This document shows, piece after piece, positions 37,537 through 46,759 of a DNA stretch of 64,000 nucleotides. Source of the stretch: an uncultured Burkholderiales bacterium (GTDB lineage Bacteria; Pseudomonadota; Gammaproteobacteria; Burkholderiales; Burkholderiaceae_C); assembly GCA_903820745.1 (NCBI GenBank), contig CAIJIT010000347.1, positions 41,939 to 105,938 on the forward strand. The letters are read 5' to 3'. The translations under genes and the position numbers were made by a program. Position 1 is the first letter of the stretch; each line of letters begins with the position of its first letter. Below the pieces are notes generated by a model, which saw only the letters and a list, made by a program, of their open reading frames with translations, had not been told where the DNA came from and ran no database searches.

Positions 37537-38631
37537 ATGACCGCCTTGCCCAATGCCTCTCCTTTCCTGACCCTGCATGAGCTGGTTAAAAAGGCCCGTC
37601 AAAAGCTCAATCAAGACGACTGGGACTACATCGTCGGCGCTACCGAAACCGAAACCACCCTCAGGCGCAATCGCCTGGCGCTGGATTCGCTTGCCTTTCG
37701 ACCCAGGGTCTTGCGTGATGTCAGCCGGATTGACTCATCGCTGAGTTTTCTGGGCCGCAAACTGCGGCTGCCGCTGCTGATGGCACCCGTTGGAAGCCTG
37801 GAACTGTTCTCGCCCGATGCGGCGGTCAGTTCGGCCAGGGCCTGTGAGCAGTTTGGCATCGCCCATATGCTCAGTTCGGTGTGCGAACCAGGCATGACGG
37901 CACTGGCCAAAGCCGTGCCCGATGCGCTGCGGATTTTTCAGCTTTATGTCTATGGCGATGCAGCCTGGATCGACGAGATCATGGCCGAAGCGATCGAGAC
38001 CGGCAATCAAGCCTTTTGCTTTACGGTCGACATGGCGCTTTACAGCCGGCGCGAACGCGATATTGCCAAACGTAACATCCGCCGCGCGGTAGTACCTGGC
38101 CGGGAGTTTCTGGCGCAGTTCAGCTGGAAGGACATTGAGCGGATCCGCGCAAAACACAGCATTCCGCTGATCCTCAAGGGCATTGCCACGGCCGAAGATG
38201 CCCTGATGGCTGTTGAGCATGGCATCGACATGGTCTATGTGTCGAATCATGGTGGCCGTCAACTTGACCATGGGCTGGGCTCGATGGAAGTTCTGCCGGA
38301 AATCGTTGCTGCGGTTGCAGGCCGGGCCAAGGTCATCGTCGACGGTGGATTCAATCGGGGCAGCGACATCGTCAAGGCGATTGCCCTGGGCGCGGACATC
38401 GTCGGACTGGGCCGCATGCAATGCCTGGGCTTGGCCGCCGATGGCGCCGATGGCCTCCTGCGCATGCTGGAACTGCTTGAGCTCGAAGTCAGGATCTGCC
38501 TGGGCCTGCTCGGCGTGACCCGCTTGGACGAGCTCAATGGAGCCCACCTGCGTGCTGTCCAGCCCACCGGGCCGGCTGGTGCTTTGAGTGCATTCCCTTT
38601 GCTGTCGCTGGACGAGGGTGCGCTTTACTGA
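37537..38631 (+). CDS. FMN-dependent alpha-hydroxy-acid oxidase/dehydrogenase
   Basis: IPLILKGIATAEDALMAVEHGIDMVYVSNHGGRQLDHGLGSMEVLPEI, DGGFNRGSDIVKAIALGADIVGLGR. Confidence 0.9.
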   Translation: MTALPNASPFLTLHELVKKARQKLNQDDWDYIVGATETETTLRRNRLALDSLAFRPRVLRDVSRIDSSLSFLGRKLRLPLLMAPVGSLELFSPDAAVSSARACEQFGIAHMLSSVCEPGMTALAKAVPDALRIFQLYVYGDAAWIDEIMAEAIETGNQAFCFTVDMALYSRRERDIAKRNIRRAVVPGREFLAQFSWKDIERIRAKHSIPLILKGIATAEDALMAVEHGIDMVYVSNHGGRQLDHGLGSMEVLPEIVAAVAGRAKVIVDGGFNRGSDIVKAIALGADIVGLGRMQCLGLAADGADGLLRMLELLELEVRICLGLLGVTRLDELNGAHLRAVQPTGPAGALSAFPLLSLDEGALY

Positions 38632-38648
38632 AACCCTTTCTAGGAAAA

Positions 38649-38716
38649 TGGGGTCAGAGTAATTTATTCGGCGGAGCCGCTGGAAGCTTGATCGAGAAAA
38701 AGCGACTCTGACCCCA
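38649..38716 (+). repeat. 68-nt palindromic repeat, copy C
   Basis: TGGGGTCAGAGT...ACTCTGACCCCA perfect 12-bp terminal inverted repeats. Confidence 0.88.
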
Positions 38717-38801
38717 GGCTGTTCTTCATGCGATGCTCGCAGCTCACGCGAATCGCCAGAATGACTAGAACTGGCGACCCACAGCCTTACGGAACGCAAA
38801 G

Positions 38802-40253
38802 ATGCATGCCTCAAACTTGACCGACCTCGATGCCCACCAGCTTTCGGCCGAGATCCACGCCCGCCGCATTTCCTGCCGCGAGGTGATGCTTGGCTATCTG
38901 GCGCGCATCCACCGCCTGAATCCCGCACTCAACGCGATCGTCAATCTCGCTCCCGACGAGCAATTGCTGCGCCAGTCCGATGCTTGTGACGCCGAGTTGG
39001 CGCAGGGCCGATCGCGCGGTTGGATGCATGGCCTGCCGCAGGCGATCAAGGACACTGGCCATGCCCTGGGTTTCCCCAGCACCATCGGCAGCCCCTTGCT
39101 CAAGGATGTGATGCCCACACAGGACAGCATGAGCGCTGCGCGCATGAAGGCGGCCGGCTGCATCGTGATCGGCAAGACCAATGTGCCGGAACTGGCGCTG
39201 GGCTCGCATACCTTCAATCGCTTGTTCGGTGCCACCGCCAATGCCTGGGACCAATCGGTCAGCGCCGGCGGCAGCAGCGGCGGCGCGGCAGTGGCGCTGG
39301 CGCACCGGCTGCTGCCGGTGGCGGATGGATCTGACTTCATGGGCTCGCTGCGCAATCCTGCGGCCTGGGGCCATGTCTTCGGCATGCGGCCCAGCCAGGG
39401 CCGGGTGCCGGCCTGGCCAGTTGCCGATACCTGGGTCGCGCAACTCGGCACCGAAGGGCCGCTGGCGCGCAACGTGCGCGATCTGGCGCTGCTGCTCGGC
39501 ACCCAAGCTGGCCGTGATCCGCATGCACCCTTGTCGATTGCCCAGGGACCGCAAAGCTTTCTACCCGAAGGCGAGCAAGGAGCTTTGCGCGGCCTGCGCA
39601 TCGGCTGGCTGGGCGACCTCGGCGGCCATCTAGCCATGGAAGATGGTTTGATGCCGGTACTGGAAAGCGCGCTGCGGCGCTGCGCCGCCGAGGGCGCGCA
39701 GGTCGAGCCGACCCAATTGGGATTCGATGCCGAGCGGCTATGGTCTGCCTGGCTGGTCTGGCGCCGTGCGCTGGTGGCACCCAAGGTCGCCGGGCTGCTG
39801 GCGAGACCCGGCGCCACCCGGGCGCAGATCAAGCCGGAGGCGCTGTGGGAATACGACAGCGCACAGGATCTGGGCTTCACCGAATTCATGCAGGCGAGCG
39901 AGTTGCGCACTGCTTTTCACGCCCATCTGCTGGGGCTGTTCGAGCGTTTCGACGTACTGGCGCTGCCGGTCACTCAGGTCTGGCCTTTTGCCCTGGACCA
40001 ACGCTGGCCACAGGCCATCGCCGGCCGCAAGATGGATACCTACCACCGCTGGATGGAATCAACGCTTTACGCCACCTTCGCCGGTCTGCCGGCAATCAGC
40101 TTGCCAGCTGGATTCCACGCCAATGGTTGCTGGCCTGCGGGCTTGCAACTGATCGGCCCGCCGCAAGGCGATGCTGCGCTGCTGCGTGTGGCTGCGGCCT
40201 ATGAAGCCATCTCGGGCGATTTGTTGGCGCGCCGGCCGGTCGAGCCCGTCTGA
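38802..40253 (+). CDS. amidase (amidase signature family)
   Basis: GLPQAIKDTGHALGFPST, SAGGSSGGAAVALAHRLLPVADGSDFMGSLRNPA. Confidence 0.9.
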   Translation: MHASNLTDLDAHQLSAEIHARRISCREVMLGYLARIHRLNPALNAIVNLAPDEQLLRQSDACDAELAQGRSRGWMHGLPQAIKDTGHALGFPSTIGSPLLKDVMPTQDSMSAARMKAAGCIVIGKTNVPELALGSHTFNRLFGATANAWDQSVSAGGSSGGAAVALAHRLLPVADGSDFMGSLRNPAAWGHVFGMRPSQGRVPAWPVADTWVAQLGTEGPLARNVRDLALLLGTQAGRDPHAPLSIAQGPQSFLPEGEQGALRGLRIGWLGDLGGHLAMEDGLMPVLESALRRCAAEGAQVEPTQLGFDAERLWSAWLVWRRALVAPKVAGLLARPGATRAQIKPEALWEYDSAQDLGFTEFMQASELRTAFHAHLLGLFERFDVLALPVTQVWPFALDQRWPQAIAGRKMDTYHRWMESTLYATFAGLPAISLPAGFHANGCWPAGLQLIGPPQGDAALLRVAAAYEAISGDLLARRPVEPV

Positions 40254-40332
40254 AACCAGCCTAGGGCAGACCAGGACGGCATTGACTGAGGTGTGAAGGC
40301 AACGAGCCTTTGGCCAGCGACGACAATCAGGC

Positions 40333-41244
40333 ATGACCCAACGCTCCCCCACCACCCTATCAGCCGCCGCCTTTGCCACCTTGCTGCTGGTCGCCCTGAT
40401 GATGGGGGCCAACCATGTGGCCGCGCGGTTGGCCTTCAACCATGGCGTGGATGTGGCCACGGCGGTGAGCTTTCGCAGCAGCGTCACGGCCCTCGTGGTC
40501 GGCTTGCTATTGCTGTTGCAGCCGCCAATCCCGCTGAAGCTGACCCTCCGTCACCGGCGCGCCCTGCTGGCCATTGCCGCCTTGCTGGGCGTGCAGAGCT
40601 TGTGCCTTTATTCGGCGGTGGCGAGGCTGCCGGTAGCGCTGGCGCTGCTGGCCTTCAACACCTACCCGCTGTGGACGGCGCTATGGGCCCGATTGTTCTA
40701 TGGCCACAGACCTGCACCCCATTTGCTGCGCGCGATGCCTGTGATGCTGCTGGGCCTGGCGTTGGCGCTGGATGTGCTGGGCGCATCGTCGGGCCTTGGC
40801 GCCGCCGGACATTGGGCGCAGATCGGCACTGGCGTGGGCTTTGCGCTGACGGCGGCAGCCACTTTCGGCATGGTGCTGGTGCTCACCCAACATGAGGCCG
40901 GCGACCTGGACGGCCGCCTGCGCACCTTCACCACCATGGTCGGCGTGAGCACCATCGCCCTGATCAGCATGGCTTGGCAGGGCGGCCCACAGTTACCCGA
41001 TGCAGCGGCGGGTTGGTGGGGGCTGGGAGCGCTGACCTTGCTCTATGGCACCGCTTTCACGGTGATGTTCACCATACTGCCACGGCTGGGCGTTGTGGCC
41101 AACTCGGCGATCATGAATATCGAGCCGATCTTCGCCCTGGTACTGGCCTGGGCCATCCTGGGCCAGACCATCGCGCCGCTGCAGGTGGTCGGCGGGTTGA
41201 TGGTGGTCAGCATGGTGATGTGGCTGGGCCTGCGTCGCGCTTGA
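40333..41244 (+). CDS. EamA/DMT family transporter
   Basis: Ten hydrophobic segments; C-terminal NIEPIFALVLAWAILGQTIAPLQVVGGLMV. Confidence 0.88.
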   Translation: MTQRSPTTLSAAAFATLLLVALMMGANHVAARLAFNHGVDVATAVSFRSSVTALVVGLLLLLQPPIPLKLTLRHRRALLAIAALLGVQSLCLYSAVARLPVALALLAFNTYPLWTALWARLFYGHRPAPHLLRAMPVMLLGLALALDVLGASSGLGAAGHWAQIGTGVGFALTAAATFGMVLVLTQHEAGDLDGRLRTFTTMVGVSTIALISMAWQGGPQLPDAAAGWWGLGALTLLYGTAFTVMFTILPRLGVVANSAIMNIEPIFALVLAWAILGQTIAPLQVVGGLMVVSMVMWLGLRRA

Positions 41245-41268
41245 TCCCCTTAAATGGGGTCCTTTAAA

Positions 41269-41336
41269 TCGGGTCAGAGTGGATTTATCGGCTGAGCAGC
41301 CGCTTGAAGTCGAAGAAAAAATCGACTCTGACCCCA
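41269..41336 (+). repeat. 68-nt palindromic repeat, copy D, with extra half-repeats on both sides
   Basis: TCGGGTCAGAGT...ACTCTGACCCCA; extra ATGGGGTCCTTT at 41253-41265 and GACTCTGACCCCA at 41346-41358. Confidence 0.85.
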
Positions 41337-41366
41337 GTTTGGGTCGACTCTGACCCCAGTTTGGAT

Positions 41367-41407
41367 CTCCCGCATTCCGGCCTGCGGCCTCCATGTCGGG
41401 CTACGCA
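41367..41407 (+). repeat. REP-like element related to the 21.0-21.2 kb repeats
   Basis: CTCCCGCATTCCGGCCTGCGGCCTCCATGTCGGGCTAC shares CCCGCAT and TGTCGGGCTAC. Confidence 0.55.
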
Positions 41408-41409
41408 AT

Positions 41410-42120
41410 TCAAACCTCGAGCCATTCCTTGCGGATATAGCTGTTGGCGCGCAGATCGGCGGGCGTGCCTTCGAAGACGATGCGGCCATGGCCCATCACA
41501 TAGCAGCGTTCGGAGATTTCCAGCGCGATTGCTAGCTTTTGTTCGACCAGCAGCACGGCGATGCCGCGTTGCTTGAGCCGGGTCAGATAGCCGGCAACCA
41601 GTTCAACGATCTTCGGCGCCAGGCCTTCGGTTGGTTCGTCAATCATGATCAGGTCCGGGTCGCCCATCAAGGTGCGGCACAAGGTCAGCATCTGCTGCTC
41701 GCCGCCCGAGAGCACACCGGCCTCGACATGCTGGCGTTCCTTCAACCGCGGGAAAAGCTCATACATATCGTCAAAACTCCAGCGCGGATTTTTGGCCCCT
41801 GATTTCTGCCCCAGCAGCAGGTTCTGCTGCACGGTCAACTGCGGAAAGATGTCGCGGTTCTCGGGCACATAGCCCAGGCCCAGATGGGCGATTTCATAGG
41901 CTTTGCGACCCAGCAATTGCTGCTCGCCGAAGGTGATGCTGCCCTGCCCGTCGACCTGCCCCATGATGGTCTTGACGGTGGTCGAGCGGCCCGAGCCATT
42001 GCGGCCCAGCAGGCAGACGATTTCGCCCGCCTTGACCTGCATCGTCACACCATGCAGCACATGGCTCTTGCCGTAGAAGGCGTGGACATTGTCGAGTTTG
42101 AGATCGCGCGCTGCGTTCAT
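41410..42120 (-). CDS. ABC transporter ATP-binding protein (LivF family), system 2; Walker A Arg variant
   Basis: LLGRNGSGRSTTVKTIMG, LSGGEQQMLTLCRTL, LIMIDEPTEGLAP. Confidence 0.92.
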   Translation of the reverse strand: MNAARDLKLDNVHAFYGKSHVLHGVTMQVKAGEIVCLLGRNGSGRSTTVKTIMGQVDGQGSITFGEQQLLGRKAYEIAHLGLGYVPENRDIFPQLTVQQNLLLGQKSGAKNPRWSFDDMYELFPRLKERQHVEAGVLSGGEQQMLTLCRTLMGDPDLIMIDEPTEGLAPKIVELVAGYLTRLKQRGIAVLLVEQKLAIALEISERCYVMGHGRIVFEGTPADLRANSYIRKEWLEV

Positions 42121-42902
42121 GCCTGGCTTCCTGCAACTTGCGCTTCGGCCAGTACCGAGCCGAGATAGGCTTCCTGTACCCGCGGATCGGCGCGCACCGC
42201 CTCGGGCACATCGAAGGCGATGATCTCGCCATAAACCAGCACGGCGATCTTGTCGGCCAGACCGAACACGACGCCCATGTCATGTTCAACGGTCAGCAAG
42301 GTCTTGTCCACGGTCACATCGCGGATCAACTGGATGAAGCGCTTGGTTTCACTCTTGCTCATGCCGGCGGTCGGCTCGTCGAGCAGGATCACATCGGCAC
42401 CGCCGGCGATGGTGATGCCGATTTCAAGCACCCTGGCCTCGGCATGAGTCAGGTTCATGGCTAGCACATCGCGGCGCTTGTCCAACTTGAGCAATTCGAG
42501 CAATTCGTCGGTACGGTCGTTGGCGTCGTCAAGCCCGGCCAGGAACTTCCAGAAGGCATAGCGGTAACCCATGCTCCAGAGCAAGGCGCAGCGGATGTTC
42601 TCGAACACCGACAAGCGCGTGAACAGGTTCGAGACCTGGAAACTGCGCGACAAGCCCAGGCGGTTGATCTCGTAAGGCTTGCGGCCGTCGATGCGCTTGC
42701 CATGCAGGCGGATCTCGCCGCTGCTCGGCGCAAAGCGGCCACTGATCAAATTGAACAAGGTCGATTTGCCGGCGCCATTGGGGCCGATGATCGCCACCCG
42801 CTCGCCGCGGCGGACCTGCAGTTGCGTGCCGCGGATGATTTCACTCTTGCCGAAACTCTTGCGCAGGTCGAGCAGTTCGAGTGCAAATTCACTCTGGCTC
42901 AT
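42117..42902 (-). CDS. ABC transporter ATP-binding protein (LivG family), system 2
   Basis: IGPNGAGKSTLFNLISG, VILLDEPTAGMS, TVEHDMGVVFGLADKI. Confidence 0.92.
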   Translation of the reverse strand: MSQSEFALELLDLRKSFGKSEIIRGTQLQVRRGERVAIIGPNGAGKSTLFNLISGRFAPSSGEIRLHGKRIDGRKPYEINRLGLSRSFQVSNLFTRLSVFENIRCALLWSMGYRYAFWKFLAGLDDANDRTDELLELLKLDKRRDVLAMNLTHAEARVLEIGITIAGGADVILLDEPTAGMSKSETKRFIQLIRDVTVDKTLLTVEHDMGVVFGLADKIAVLVYGEIIAFDVPEAVRADPRVQEAYLGSVLAEAQVAGSQA

Positions 42903-44212
42903 AGCAGTTCCCTGCGTTTGATTTCTTTTTCGATTTCTTCCTGCGTCTCGTCCCATTCAAAACTGAACTGCCTTCGGGCAACTTCAAACAAGCCGATGCC
43001 AACCAGCAGCAAAAAGCTGGCGCCGAACCAGGCATCGATTCCCTGGCTGTTCAAAGTCACGCCGATGAACTGCAACTCAGGCCCCAGTGCCTCGTTGAGC
43101 TGGGTGTGATAGATCATCTCGACCAACGCGCCGCCACCGGCGAGCATGGTCAACGCGGTGCCCGCAAGCGCCAGATAGGAAGCCCAGAGCCGGCGCAATT
43201 TCCCGAATGCCGCCACGCGCAGATTCATCATGATCAGACTGGCCAGGCCGCCCGGCGCGTACATCACCATGAAGAGAAAAATCAAGCCCAGATAAAGCAG
43301 CCAGGCCTTGGTCAACTCGGAAAAAAGCACCAGGGCGACAACCATCAAGATCGCGCCGAGGATCGGTCCGAAAAAGAACGTGGCCCCGCCGAGAAAGGTG
43401 AACAGCAGGTAGGCCCCCGAGCGCGCCGCGCCGACGACTTCCGCCGTGACCATCTCGAAATTCAATGCCGCCAGTCCGCCGGCAATACCTGAGAACAGGC
43501 CCGACAGCATGAAGGCCATATAGCGCACCGAATGCGTGTCGTAGCCGATGAATTCGACCCGCTCCGGGTTATCGCGCACAGCGTTGAGCATGCGCCCGAG
43601 CGGCGTGCGAGTCAGCGCGAACATCAGCGCGGTGCAGATGAAGCAGTAGATGGCGACGAGGTAATAGACCTGGATCTGCGGGCCGAAAGTGATGCCCATC
43701 ACGGCTTTTCCGAACACCCGATTGCCCGACACGCCGCCCTCTCCGCCCGAAAACTCGGGCAGCATCAGCGACATCGACCAGATCAGCTCGCCAATACCCA
43801 AGGTGATCATCGCGAACGGCGTTCCGGCTTTCTTGGTCGAGACATAGCCGAGCAAAATTGCGAACCCGAGTCCGGCCAGACCACCGGTCAAAGGCACCAG
43901 GCTGACCGGAATATTCCAGCTGCCGCTGCTGGCCAGATTCAAGCTATGGATCGCCAGGAAACTGCCCAGACCGCTGTAAGCCGAATGTCCAAAGCTGAGC
44001 ATGCCACCCTGGCCCAGCAGGATGTTGTAGGCCAGGCAGGCGATGATCGCGATGCCGATCTGGGTCAGCATCGTTTGCGCCAAGCCGCTGGTCCAGATCA
44101 CGGGTGCGACCAGCAGCGCGAGCGCGAAAAAGCCCCAGATCAGCCAGCGACCGACGTTATAGGGTTTGAAATGAAAATTCGGGCCGGCATGCGGCGTTCG
44201 GGTGAAGGACAT
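42899..44212 (-). CDS. branched-chain amino acid-type ABC transporter permease (LivM family), system 2
   Basis: LAYNILLGQGGMLSFGHSAYSGLGSF; ATGA overlap with livG. Confidence 0.9.
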   Translation of the reverse strand: MSFTRTPHAGPNFHFKPYNVGRWLIWGFFALALLVAPVIWTSGLAQTMLTQIGIAIIACLAYNILLGQGGMLSFGHSAYSGLGSFLAIHSLNLASSGSWNIPVSLVPLTGGLAGLGFAILLGYVSTKKAGTPFAMITLGIGELIWSMSLMLPEFSGGEGGVSGNRVFGKAVMGITFGPQIQVYYLVAIYCFICTALMFALTRTPLGRMLNAVRDNPERVEFIGYDTHSVRYMAFMLSGLFSGIAGGLAALNFEMVTAEVVGAARSGAYLLFTFLGGATFFFGPILGAILMVVALVLFSELTKAWLLYLGLIFLFMVMYAPGGLASLIMMNLRVAAFGKLRRLWASYLALAGTALTMLAGGGALVEMIYHTQLNEALGPELQFIGVTLNSQGIDAWFGASFLLLVGIGLFEVARRQFSFEWDETQEEIEKEIKRRELL

Positions 44213-44213
44213 C

Positions 44214-45230
44214 TCAGTCCTCCCTCGTGCCAAGCAGACCCTTGGGTCTGAAAATCAGGATCAACACCATCAGCAGATAGGGCAAGGTTGGCGCCACCTC
44301 AGGCAGACGCAGGCGCAGGATCGGATACAGCGGGGTTTTCGGCCCGACTGCCCAGCCGAAATCGTTGAGCACCGAGGCCAGCGAGACATCAACCGTCAGC
44401 GGCAGCGTTTGCAGCAGGCCGATCAGGATCGACCCGGCAAATGCGCCCGACAGGGAACCGATGCCACCGACGACCACGACGACGAAGATGATGGGACCAA
44501 CGACGACAGCCATCGAAGGCTCGGTCACAAAGGTGAAACCGCCGATCACGCCAGCCAGCGCCGCCAGCGCGCAACCGCTGCCGAAGACCAGCATCAGCAC
44601 CGCCGGGACGTTATGCCCCAGGGCTTCGACCATCTCGGGATGAGTCAGCGAGGCCTGGATCACCAAACCGATGCGGGTACGGGTCAGCAGCAACCAGAGT
44701 GCCAGCAGCATCAGCAGCGCCACACCCATCATGAACAAACGGGTGATCGGAAAGGTCGAGCAGGCCGCAATGTCGCACAGGCCAGGCGGCTTGCCGCCCC
44801 AGGCGAACAGCAGACCTTGCAAGGGATGCTGCATGATCGTGAAGGCGCTGCCCTGCAGCGATGGTGGCGGCACAAATGGGACGGCAATGCGACCCCAGGT
44901 CAGTTGTACCAATTCGAGCACCACATAGGAGATGCCGAAGGTGATCAGCAATTCGGGCACATGCCCGAACTTATGGACACGACGCAGGGCGAACCGCTCG
45001 AAGCCCGCGCCGAACAAGCCGACCAGCAAGGGCGCAGCGAGCAGCGAAGGCCAGAAGCCGATCACACCGACCAGGCTGTAAGCGACAAACGCCCCCAGCA
45101 TGTAAAAGCTCGCGTGGGCGAAATTCAGCACACCCATCATGCTGAAAATCAAGGTCAGGCCCGAACTGAGCATGAACAACAGCAAACCCGAGGACAGTCC
45201 GTTCAGGACATTGATGAAGATTTGGTCCAC
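44214..45230 (-). CDS. branched-chain amino acid-type ABC transporter permease (LivH family), system 2
   Basis: LNGLSSGLLLFMLSSGLTLIFSMMGVLNFAHASFYMLGAF. Confidence 0.92.
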   Translation of the reverse strand: MDQIFINVLNGLSSGLLLFMLSSGLTLIFSMMGVLNFAHASFYMLGAFVAYSLVGVIGFWPSLLAAPLLVGLFGAGFERFALRRVHKFGHVPELLITFGISYVVLELVQLTWGRIAVPFVPPPSLQGSAFTIMQHPLQGLLFAWGGKPPGLCDIAACSTFPITRLFMMGVALLMLLALWLLLTRTRIGLVIQASLTHPEMVEALGHNVPAVLMLVFGSGCALAALAGVIGGFTFVTEPSMAVVVGPIIFVVVVVGGIGSLSGAFAGSILIGLLQTLPLTVDVSLASVLNDFGWAVGPKTPLYPILRLRLPEVAPTLPYLLMVLILIFRPKGLLGTRED

Positions 45231-45402
45231 TTACGCTCGAAAAAACTACTCAGGTAAAAACCCGGTCAGCGCGGATGCGGCCGTGGCGAATTGCGCCGTC
45301 AAACGCTCATATCCACCCACGTCTGCGCCCACGCCAGCCGGTCAGGCCGAACTTGCGTCCGGCTTGCACCGCTGGTGAGGTCAACGCAAGGCTTGCCGGC
45401 AT

Positions 45403-46641
45403 TCAGGGACGCTTCATATCGCAGGATGTCGGCGTGCTCGAGATATACGGCTCATAGGTCTTGACCGGAGCCAGGGTATAGCCGGTGTTCTCCGGGCTGT
45501 AGGGATACTTCTTGCTGGCCTTTTCCCAGACGGCCATGTACAGCGTTTGCTGCAACTGATGGTCAGCCTTGCGCATCTGCACTTCGCCATTGAAGCTCTT
45601 GACTGACAAACCTTCCAGCGCCGCCGCCACCTTGAGCGGGTCGGTCGACTTGGCATTGGCCATCGCCTGGCTCAGCATGGTGTAGATGTGGATGATGCTG
45701 TCGGTGTAGAAGTCGTCCTTGAACTTGGCCTTGTACTCATTGCTCCAGACATCCATCTGGCCGCCCATGTTGTAGTGGCCATAGCCGATCTGGTAGACGC
45801 GACCGGCCCCACTCGCACCAATCGCCGTTGGCGTGCCCGAGGTGCTGGTGTAGTAGGTGAAGAACTTGCCGTTATAGCCGGCCTCGTTGGCCGCCTTGAT
45901 CAGCAAGCCCAGATCCGAACCCCAGTTGCCGGTGATCACCGTATCGGCGCCACTGGCCTTGATCTTGGCCACATAGGGTGCGAAATCGCGCACCTGAGCG
46001 ATCGGGTGCAATTCCTCGCCGACTATCTTGATGTCAGGCCGTTTCTGGCTCAGCAGGTCCTTGGCATATTTGGCTACCTGATGTCCATGGGCGTAATTCT
46101 GGTTCAGCAAATAAACCTTCTTGATGTCGGCCTGGTCCTTCATGAAGGTGGTCATCGCCTCCATCTTCATCGAGGTATCGGCATCGAAGCGGAAATGCCA
46201 ATAGCTGCATTTGCTGTTGGTCAGATCAGGGTCGACAGCCGAATGGTTCAGGTAAACGACTTCCTTGCCGGGGTTGCGCTCGTTGTGCTTGTTGACTGCA
46301 TCCAGCAAGGCGGCGGCGACGCCTGAACTATCACCCTGGCTCACATAGCGTATGCCTTGGTCGAGGGCGGATTTGAAGGCGTTCAGCGTCTCAGCCGGGC
46401 TGAGCTTGTTGTCGAAGACGACCAGTTCAAACTTAACTCCGGCCGGATTGCTCTTGTTGAACTTTTCCTGCATGAACTGGAAGCTCTTCACCTGGTTCTG
46501 GCCCACAGGCCCGAGCAGACCCGACAGCGGGTCGATGAGGGCGATTTTGACCGTTTCGCCCTTCTGGGCGAAGGCGGCGCCGGCACACAAGCTCAAGGCT
46601 GCGGCCAGGGCCATCAAGGTGGGTTTCTTGTTGCTGTTCAT
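45403..46641 (-). CDS. ABC transporter substrate-binding protein (LivK-like), system 2
   Basis: Signal peptide MNSNKKPTLMALAAALSLCAGAAFA; VKIALIDPLSGLLGPVGQNQVKSFQFMQEKFN. Confidence 0.9.
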   Translation of the reverse strand: MNSNKKPTLMALAAALSLCAGAAFAQKGETVKIALIDPLSGLLGPVGQNQVKSFQFMQEKFNKSNPAGVKFELVVFDNKLSPAETLNAFKSALDQGIRYVSQGDSSGVAAALLDAVNKHNERNPGKEVVYLNHSAVDPDLTNSKCSYWHFRFDADTSMKMEAMTTFMKDQADIKKVYLLNQNYAHGHQVAKYAKDLLSQKRPDIKIVGEELHPIAQVRDFAPYVAKIKASGADTVITGNWGSDLGLLIKAANEAGYNGKFFTYYTSTSGTPTAIGASGAGRVYQIGYGHYNMGGQMDVWSNEYKAKFKDDFYTDSIIHIYTMLSQAMANAKSTDPLKVAAALEGLSVKSFNGEVQMRKADHQLQQTLYMAVWEKASKKYPYSPENTGYTLAPVKTYEPYISSTPTSCDMKRP

Positions 46642-46759
46642 CGTCGTCTCCAACTGGTTTTTGAGGGGAGTAAGGAAAATATCTATGCAATCCGAACGGT
46701 AATTCAAACAGGGGCGGCCCGGCTCGGGGACTTACCCGAGGACGGAACCAAAAATTCGC

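Noticed and set aside
44202-45257. 351-aa + strand hydrophilic repeat-like ORF (QHQQ, DQQQPE)
   Set aside because: Antisense to livH2; the hydrophobic codons of the permease yield Gln/Asp/His in this frame
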